The position numbers and the translations under genes were made by a program. Below are positions 59,330 to 64,000 of a DNA stretch of 64,000 nt, piece by piece (position 1 is the first letter of the stretch; each line of letters starts with the position of its first letter). Source of the stretch: Providencia rettgeri (lineage in GTDB: Bacteria > Pseudomonadota > Gammaproteobacteria > Enterobacterales > Enterobacteriaceae); the NCBI RefSeq assembly GCF_041075285.1, contig NZ_CP163512.1, positions 1,364,001-1,428,000 on the forward strand, given 5' to 3'. The notes beneath the pieces are model-generated. The model saw only the letters and a program-made list of their open reading frames with translations, did no database searches and was not told the origin of the DNA.

Positions 59330-59357
59330 TTTGCAGCCTTAAGCTAATTTTAGACAT

Positions 59358-59386
59358 AAAAAAACCCGCCAGTGAAGGGCGGGTTT
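59358..59386 (-). terminator. trp attenuator (3:4 terminator hairpin)
   Basis: Stem CCCGCC / GGCGGG (59365-59370, 59378-59383; extended by AAA/TTT) followed on the minus strand by T7. It lies between trpL and trpE and matches the enteric trp attenuator. Confidence 0.93.
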
Positions 59387-59406
59387 GGCACTGAGGCATG
59401 GGTTAA

Positions 59407-59478
59407 CTATGCGCGTGCGGCTTCCGCCCAATTTGGGAAGTCACGCCACCAACGATTGACTAAGTTAATTAAAGCCAT
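59407..59478 (-). CDS. trpL: trp leader peptide
   Basis: 23-residue leader peptide, too short for usual gene finding. It begins MALINLVNRWWRDFPNWAEA and ends ARA. Tandem Trp codons at residues 10-11 plus a third at 17 sense charged tRNA-Trp, so ribosome stalling decides between antitermination and the downstream attenuator. E. coli TrpL has 14 residues, so this one is longer, as in relatives of Serratia and Proteus. GTGAGG precedes the ATG. Confidence 0.93.
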   Translation of the reverse strand: MALINLVNRWWRDFPNWAEAARA

Positions 59479-59528
59479 AATGTGCCTCACTGGATAAACA
59501 GAATATGTTTGGTTATAAGCCATCTTGC

Positions 59529-59562
59529 GTACTAGTAAACTGGATCGCAGTTAAAGTGTCAA
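59529..59562 (-). promoter_or_regulatory. trp promoter and Trp repressor operator
   Basis: Minus strand: -35 TTGACA (59557-59562), 17-bp spacer, -10 TTTACT (59534-59539). The operator GATCCAGTTTACTAGTAC (59529-59546) overlaps the -10 and matches the E. coli trp operator core at 15 of 18 positions; the downstream half is perfect. Confidence 0.9.
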
Positions 59563-59598
59563 GCACTTTGTTAATTTATTAGGAAAAAATAGCTATCT

Positions 59599-60495
59599 AT
59601 GGAAATTGGAGACGATATCACCTTGCAACCCATATCAACACCTTTACTGACTCGCTATGACTTACATAGCCATACGACCGCCTCTGATGGGGATTTAACG
59701 CCAGAGGATTTAATCGAACGTGCGATTGAAAAGGGGATTAATGTATTAGCCATTACGGATCACGATACTTGTGATGGCTTAATGCAAGGGAGGCAATATT
59801 TGCGAGACAACGATAAACCGATTGAGTTAATTAACGGTGTTGAGATTTCAACTTTATGGGAAAATATTGAAATTCATATCGTCGGTTTAAATTTTTTCCC
59901 TGAACACCCAGCAATGGTCGCGTTACTTGCAGAACAATCGGCACGGCGCGAAGCGCGAGGCATTGAAATAGGCAGGCGTTTGCAAAAAGCGGGTATTGAA
60001 GACGCATGGGAGAATGCCCAAAATTTGTCTGGTGGTGGGCAGGTCACTCGAGCCCATTTTGCGCAATATATTGTAAAAATCGGCAAAGAAAAATCCATTA
60101 ATAATGTATTTAAACGTTATTTGTCCAAAGGAAAAACGGGTTATGTCCCCGCGACTTGGTGCACCATTGAAGCTGCCATCGACGCAATACATGCCGCTGG
60201 TGGTGTGGCTGTTTTAGCGCACCCATCTAAGTACCAGCTTTCAAATAAATGGTTAAAACGGGTTATTACCTATTTCAAGGCGCATGGTGGGGATGGGATG
60301 GAAATTTCCCATTGTCAGCAACCGGCTAATGAAAAACAATATTTAGCTGAACTGGCGAAAATGGCCGATCTGCGAACGTCTGTTGGTTCCGATTTTCATC
60401 GTCCTTGTTCATGGATTGAATTGGGGCGTAACCTGTGGTTGCCAGATGATGAACAAGCAATTTGGACATCATGGGGTGATGTAAAAAACCGCTAA
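59599..60495 (+). CDS. rnm: RNase AM / PHP-domain 5'-3' exonuclease (YciV, TrpH)
   Basis: PHP-family metal-dependent phosphoesterase. E. coli YciV (RNase AM) trims 5' ends of rRNAs and degrades short oligonucleotides. The 298 residues (E. coli 293) contain the PHP metal motifs DLHSHTTASDG near 22, AITDHDTCDG near 55, VEISTLWENIEIHIVG near 82-97, AVLAHPSKY near 205 and VGSDFHRP near 262. It is divergent from trpL and followed by yciO, as in E. coli. Confidence 0.95.
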   Translation: MEIGDDITLQPISTPLLTRYDLHSHTTASDGDLTPEDLIERAIEKGINVLAITDHDTCDGLMQGRQYLRDNDKPIELINGVEISTLWENIEIHIVGLNFFPEHPAMVALLAEQSARREARGIEIGRRLQKAGIEDAWENAQNLSGGGQVTRAHFAQYIVKIGKEKSINNVFKRYLSKGKTGYVPATWCTIEAAIDAIHAAGGVAVLAHPSKYQLSNKWLKRVITYFKAHGGDGMEISHCQQPANEKQYLAELAKMADLRTSVGSDFHRPCSWIELGRNLWLPDDEQAIWTSWGDVKNR

Positions 60496-60644
60496 TTCGT
60501 TGATGTATTGGCAGGTCGGTGTAAAATAAGACTATACAGAGGGTGATTAGGTGAAAAGCCAATCTCCCTATTGAGCAAATAGATAGTGCCATTTTTAGGT
60601 GTTTTACCGGGTGATGCTGTCGATACCAAATTGTTGAGGTATAT

Positions 60645-61265
60645 ATGAGTCAGTTTTTTTATGTCCATCCGGATAACCCGCAAGCTCGGTTAATCAGTCA
60701 AAGTGTTGAAATTCTTAATAAAGGTGGGGTGGTTGTTTATCCTACTGATTCTGGATACGCCATTGGGTGTCGTTTAGAAGAAAAAGAGGCTTTGCAGCGT
60801 ATTTGCCGTATTCGTCAGTTAGATACAAACCACAATTTCACGTTAATGTGCCGTGACCTCTCTGAGTTATCAAATTATGCTCATGTAGATAACACCGTCT
60901 TTCGTTTAATTAAAAATAATACGCCGGGCAACTATACATTTATCTTAAAAGCCACGAAGGAAGTGCCTCGCCGTTTGATGAATGAGAAACGTAAAACAAT
61001 AGGTTTGCGTGTGCCTTCAAACCCTATTGCGAGGGATTTACTTGAAGCCGTTGGCGAGCCGCTAATGTCAACGAGTTTAATTTTACCGGGGGATGATTTT
61101 ACCCAATCTGATCCGGAAGAAATTCGTGATTTATTAGACAAACAAGTGGATTTAGTGATCCACGGTGGCTACATTGGGCAAAAACCAACTACAGTGATTG
61201 ATTTCACTGGTGATACGCCAGTTGTCGCCCGTGTTGGCACGGGAGATCCATCGCCCTTTGAATAA
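60645..61265 (+). CDS. yciO: YciO, Sua5/YrdC-family protein
   Basis: Homologue of the threonylcarbamoyl-AMP synthase TsaC/Sua5, 206 residues as in E. coli; in E. coli YciO is weakly active or of unclear role compared with TsaC. The dsRNA-binding/YrdC fold motifs YPTDSGYAIGCRL near 33-45, RKTIGLRVPSNPIARDLLEA near 115-134, and the C-terminal ARVGTGDPSPFE are seen. It lies between rnm and rluB, a conserved order. Confidence 0.93.
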   Translation: MSQFFYVHPDNPQARLISQSVEILNKGGVVVYPTDSGYAIGCRLEEKEALQRICRIRQLDTNHNFTLMCRDLSELSNYAHVDNTVFRLIKNNTPGNYTFILKATKEVPRRLMNEKRKTIGLRVPSNPIARDLLEAVGEPLMSTSLILPGDDFTQSDPEEIRDLLDKQVDLVIHGGYIGQKPTTVIDFTGDTPVVARVGTGDPSPFE

Positions 61266-61418
61266 AATCGGTCGTTAGGGCATCGAAAGTGCGATAATGT
61301 GATAAATAATAGGGGTTCAGGGGAAACCTGTGTATAATGCGCGGGTTTTCAAATTCATGACTTTTTGCACAAAGCGGAAAGTTATTTGACGCCTGTGAAG
61401 GCGACAGTAGAGGATTAC

Positions 61419-62336
61419 ATGAGCGCTAAATCGCAAAATACAGAGAAACTACAAAAAGTCCTTGCTCGTTCTGGGCATGGTTCACGTCGTGAAATCGAAA
61501 CTTTCCTGCAAGCAGGTCGGATCAGCGTAGACGGCAAAATTGCAACATTAGGCGATCGCGTTGAAGTTAAAGCATCAACCAAAATTCGTTTAGATGGTCG
61601 TTTATTGGCTATCAAAGAAGCTGAAAAAGACATTTGCCGTGTAATGGCCTATTACAAACCTGAAGGTGAATTGTGTACCCGTCACGACCCTGAAGGTCGC
61701 CCAACGGTATTTACACGTTTGCCAAAACTGACAGGGGCAAGGTGGATTGCCGTAGGTCGTCTTGATGTGAATACCAGTGGGTTACTGTTATTTACAACAG
61801 ATGGTGAATTAGCAAACCGATTAATGCACCCAAGTCGTGAAGTTGAGCGTGAATATGCCGTGCGTGTTTTTGGGGAGGTTAACGATGCAAAAATTCGCCA
61901 ATTGACAATGGGTGTTCAACTCGAAGATGGTCCTGCATCGTTTAAAACCGTGTCTTATCGTGGTGGTGAAGGGATGAACCAATGGTTTAATGTCACTTTA
62001 ACAGAAGGGCGTAACCGTGAAGTTCGTCGTTTATGGGAATCAGTTGGTGTGCAAGTGAGCCGCTTGATCCGTGTACGCTACGGCGATATCGATTTACCGA
62101 AAGGATTACCGCGTGGCGGTTGGACTGAATTAGGTTTAGAGCAAACCAACTATCTGCGTGAATTAGTGGGGCTGCCTGCTGAGACAGAAAGTAAAGTGGC
62201 GGTAGAACGTGACCAACGTAGGATCAAAGCGAACCAAATCCGTCGAGCGGTGAAACGTCATACGCAAGTGGCCTCACGTGCCACATCTAAGCGTCAATCG
62301 TCAGGGCCAACGGCGAAACGTCGTACACGCATCTAA
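61419..62336 (+). CDS. rluB: 23S rRNA pseudouridine(2605) synthase RluB
   Basis: Isomerises U2605 of 23S rRNA to pseudouridine. From the ATG at 61419 (AGGA 6 nt upstream) it has 305 residues. An N-terminal S4 RNA-binding domain ([20 protein letters not shown]) is followed by the RsuA-family catalytic domain with the catalytic Asp in [20 protein letters not shown], and [15 protein letters not shown]. The C-terminal tail is very basic. A -10 element TATAAT lies at 61333-61338; the longer upstream reading was rejected. Confidence 0.95.
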   Translation: MSAKSQNTEKLQKVLARSGHGSRREIETFLQAGRISVDGKIATLGDRVEVKASTKIRLDGRLLAIKEAEKDICRVMAYYKPEGELCTRHDPEGRPTVFTRLPKLTGARWIAVGRLDVNTSGLLLFTTDGELANRLMHPSREVEREYAVRVFGEVNDAKIRQLTMGVQLEDGPASFKTVSYRGGEGMNQWFNVTLTEGRNREVRRLWESVGVQVSRLIRVRYGDIDLPKGLPRGGWTELGLEQTNYLRELVGLPAETESKVAVERDQRRIKANQIRRAVKRHTQVASRATSKRQSSGPTAKRRTRI

Positions 62337-62340
62337 TTTA

Positions 62341-62397
62341 TCGCCTAATAATACCAAGTGGGAAAAACGAGGTTTTTATCCCATTTTGTCAACAGCC
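62341..62397. repeat. Palindromic repeat, copy B (homologous to 18592-18647)
   Basis: Imperfect hairpin (AAGTGGGAAAAAC / GTTTTTATCCCA) with flanks TCGCCT and TTTTGTCAACAGCC. It starts 5 bp after the rluB stop and ends 3 bp before the rluB terminator. It matches copy A over about 55 bp with scattered differences. Confidence 0.75.
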
Positions 62398-62400
62398 CCT

Positions 62401-62430
62401 AGCGATGGTGTCAATACCATCGCTTTTTTT
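62401..62430 (+). terminator. Terminator of rluB
   Basis: Nine-bp stem AGCGATGGT / ACCATCGCT followed by T7. Confidence 0.9.
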
Positions 62431-62524
62431 ATCGTTAAACATAATGAATCACCGCCTGTATTAATGTGAAAATTGCGGGTTTAGCTCACAGAATCATGAT
62501 GCGCATCGATAATAGATAATTAAT

Positions 62525-62595
62525 ATGAGACGTATATCTCATTTTAATGTAACAAAAAAACTTAACATCCAGTCCTGTGTGAGATTTAACTCACA
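62525..62595. promoter_or_regulatory. Two inverted repeats upstream of aphA
   Basis: TGAGA-N6-TCTCA lies within 62525-62542 and TGTGAG-N6-CTCACA at 62578-62595; their centres are 53 bp apart. The first resembles a CRP site with one change in each half; the second has CRP-like halves but the wrong spacing. aphA is subject to cAMP-CRP control in Salmonella, so a regulator site is plausible. Confidence 0.45.
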
Positions 62596-62726
62596 TAATT
62601 GCTGCTAAGTGTACTTATAAACGGTTGATGATAAGCAGCAACGTCTATTACGTACATGTATAAATGTGGTTTATCCAAAGGAATAAAGAATGGTTTTACA
62701 TGGATAAACGCGAATAAGGATAAAAG

Positions 62727-63440
62727 ATGAAAAAAATAACACTGACGCTGAGTGCGGTTGCATTAGCTTTAACGTTTACGGCAACGTCTCAAGCCAAAAT
62801 TCCAATGCCAGAAACTGTCAGCCCTGGAGTTACCGTTGTTGAATTAGCACAACAACAACCTATTCATTGGGTCTCTATTGAACAAATTAAGCAAAGCCTA
62901 GAAGGCAAAGCGCCAATGGCAGTTGGCTTTGATATTGACGATACAGTGTTATTTTCTAGCCCAGGCTTTTATCGCGGTAAATTGGAATTTTCCCCAAATG
63001 ATTTTAGCTATCTAAAAAATCAGCAATTTTGGGAAAAAATGAACAATGAGTGGGACAAATTCAGTATGCCAAAACAAGTGGGTATTGACTTAGTCAAAAT
63101 GCACTTAGATCGTGGTGATACGGTTTATTTCATCACTGGTCGTACGAAAACCAAGACAGAAACTGTGACCAAGTATGTGCAAGAAGGCTTAGCGATCCCC
63201 GCAGACAAAATGCAACCTGTTATTTTTGCTGGTGATGAGCCAGGCCAGAACAACAAAGTAAGCTGGATGCGCGACCATAAACTGACGATTTATTATGGGG
63301 ATGCCGATGCAGATATCGCAGCGGCTCATGAACTGGGTATTCGTGGTATCCGTATTTTACGTGCAGCTAACTCATCATACCAACCACTGCCAAAAGCAGG
63401 GCGTTTTGGTGAAGAAGTGGTTATTAATTCAGAGTTCTAA
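62727..63440 (+). CDS. aphA: Class B acid phosphatase AphA
   Basis: Periplasmic, magnesium-dependent nonspecific phosphatase and phosphotransferase of the DDDD superfamily. The 237 residues equal E. coli AphA. The signal peptide [23 protein letters not shown] is cut near residue 23. The catalytic motif [18 protein letters not shown] is near 66-83, FITGRTK near 135, and the acidic motif [12 protein letters not shown] near 191. The downstream terminator region is interrupted by a mobile-element remnant. Confidence 0.97.
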   Translation: MKKITLTLSAVALALTFTATSQAKIPMPETVSPGVTVVELAQQQPIHWVSIEQIKQSLEGKAPMAVGFDIDDTVLFSSPGFYRGKLEFSPNDFSYLKNQQFWEKMNNEWDKFSMPKQVGIDLVKMHLDRGDTVYFITGRTKTKTETVTKYVQEGLAIPADKMQPVIFAGDEPGQNNKVSWMRDHKLTIYYGDADADIAAAHELGIRGIRILRAANSSYQPLPKAGRFGEEVVINSEF

Positions 63441-63460
63441 TGGTATTTTGCATGTGATTA

Positions 63461-63483
63461 AAAAGGCGACCATCTAGTCGCCT
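63461..63483 (+). terminator. aphA terminator stem, interrupted
   Basis: Stem GGCGAC / GTCGCC (63465-63470, 63477-63482), preceded by AAAA. Only one T follows before the mobile element begins, so the expected T-tract seems to have been separated from its stem. Confidence 0.65.
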
Positions 63484-63701
63484 CAGACTGCTGACAAAGT
63501 CCTCGCTTTTTAGTTAGGACTTTGATCTAATGAGGTTAGTACAAATAATGAGCTAACCACAATGTTAAAAGAACCTTTTCCTCAACAATATCAATTCGAA
63601 ACCATCACACTAGAAGAGTTGGTATCTGAAGACCATCTTGTTCGTTATTTTCAAAACCTATCCAACCTGCCGCCAAACATGTTATGTTTGTCAGCAGTCT
63701 G
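63484..63701 (+). mobile_element. Internally deleted insertion sequence (218 bp)
   Basis: Perfect 15-bp terminal inverted repeats CAGACTGCTGACAAA (63484-63498) and TTTGTCAGCAGTCTG (63687-63701). The left part (to 63644) carries a hairpin CAAAGTCCT/AGGACTTTG and a transposase start. The right 57 bp equal, inverted, those at 18510-18566. The junction at about 63644/63645 is the probable internal deletion point. It is non-autonomous. It is probably IS1182-like by the transposase N-terminus; no clear target duplication. Confidence 0.82.
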
Positions 63702-63702
63702 A
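63562..63702 (+). pseudogene. Transposase N-terminal fragment
   Basis: 46 codons: MLKEPFPQQYQFETITLEEL then VSEDHLVR, typical of the N-terminal DUF772/InsH-like domain of IS1182/IS5-type DDE transposases. After this the frame reads through the deletion into end sequence (YFQNLSNLPPNMLCLSAV) and stops within the terminal repeat. No catalytic residues remain. Confidence 0.8.
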
Positions 63703-63726
63703 CCTTGTCTTCAGACAGGTTTTTTT
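63702..63726 (+). terminator. Terminator-like hairpin after the element
   Basis: Stem ACCT(T)GTCT / AGACAGGT with one bulge, followed by T7 on the plus strand; it begins one base after the element's right end and may now end aphA transcription. Confidence 0.7.
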
Positions 63727-63746
63727 GTCTTAACTTCTGGAATTAA

Positions 63747-64000
63747 TTAATAAACGAAATCAAATTCAATCTCAGCTTGATTTGTGCGTTTTTCATCTTT
63801 TTGCCCATGTACACCTTTGAAAAAGGTGGTTGCATTTTTTTCTGCTTTGGTGCACCGGCCTGAGTCATTCCAACTTCTACATGTCGTAATGCTAGTTTCT
63901 GTTGTAAAAAGTTTTTGAACAGACTTGATGCTTAGTTCTCTGCCCATTTCGTCGTATGAAAACTCTTCAGTGGTCAATTCAGTTTGACTCTTTATCAGGC
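63747..64000 (-). CDS. C-terminal part of an unrecognised protein (cut by window edge)
   Basis: An open minus-strand frame enters from the right edge and ends at 63747, giving at least 84 residues. The visible part is polar, Thr/Lys/Glu-rich, with two cysteines in TTCRSWNDSGRCTKAEK and a C-terminus EIEFDFVY. No domain is recognised and no membrane segment is seen. An internal TTG at 63977 could be mistaken for a start, but the frame is open to the window end. It could be a real gene end or chance; the moderate length and convergent position make a gene more likely. Confidence 0.5.
   Translation of the reverse strand, partial: LIKSQTELTTEEFSYDEMGRELSIKSVQKLFTTETSITTCRSWNDSGRCTKAEKNATTFFKGVHGQKDEKRTNQAEIEFDFVY

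Overview
The window looks like a chromosomal segment of a Gram-negative enteric bacterium of the order Enterobacterales. It is closest to the Proteus-Providencia-Morganella group (Morganellaceae), with Providencia the best guess. This rests on the close fit of the proteins to E. coli housekeeping families, the visibly AT-rich base composition, a trpG gene separate from trpD, and a ShlB/FhaC-type two-partner secretion locus. The genus is an inference; no database search was possible. Almost all genes are intact core genes, in blocks whose order resembles the 25-28 min region and the 39-40 min region of the E. coli map.

Layout: (1) 1-8.75 kb: dsbB (partial), nhaB, fadR, the D-alanine catabolic pair dadA-dadX, mipA, yeaD and gapA. 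(2) 9-12.5 kb: msrB, yeaC, an unassigned membrane protein, pncA and ansA. (3) 12.7-19.5 kb: sppA, ydjA, selD, topB and xthA, with a small mobile-element scar in the topB/xthA terminator. (4) 20-30.9 kb: an orphan LysR-type regulator abutting tRNA-Tyr, then purU, ychJ, rssB, galU, hns, tdk, adhE and ychE. (5) 31.4-38.7 kb: an oligopeptide permease operon with two tandem oppA genes, then oppBCDF. (6) 38.8-47.5 kb: yciU, cls, yciY, tonB, yciA, a small Pmp3-like protein, yciB, a SulP anion transporter, yciC and ompW. (7) 47.8-52.2 kb: an AT-rich two-partner secretion pair (tpsB, tpsA). (8) 52.7-59.5 kb: the complete trp operon (promoter/operator, trpL, attenuator, trpE-G-D-CF-B-A). (9) 59.6-64 kb: rnm, yciO, rluB, aphA, a deleted insertion-sequence copy and the end of an unrecognised gene.

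Genes that work together: DadX and DadA convert L-alanine through D-alanine to pyruvate, and a perfect Lrp consensus site lies just before dadA. TrpL, the attenuator and the Trp operator control tryptophan synthesis. The two OppA paralogues should feed one OppBCDF transporter. H-NS is encoded here, and the AT-rich accessory insertions (LysR, tps pair) are the kind of DNA it usually silences.

The least expected structures are in the non-coding DNA. Small mobile-element remnants sit directly against transcription terminators at three loci (18.5, 62.4 and 63.5 kb), and a separate 105-bp inverted-repeat element lies upstream of ychE. There is a four-copy 14-bp direct repeat before the opp genes. 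I found no CRISPR array, prophage or complete insertion sequence, and no clearly new multi-gene system. The best candidates for something undescribed are the terminator-associated miniature elements and the short TpsA/TpsB pair.
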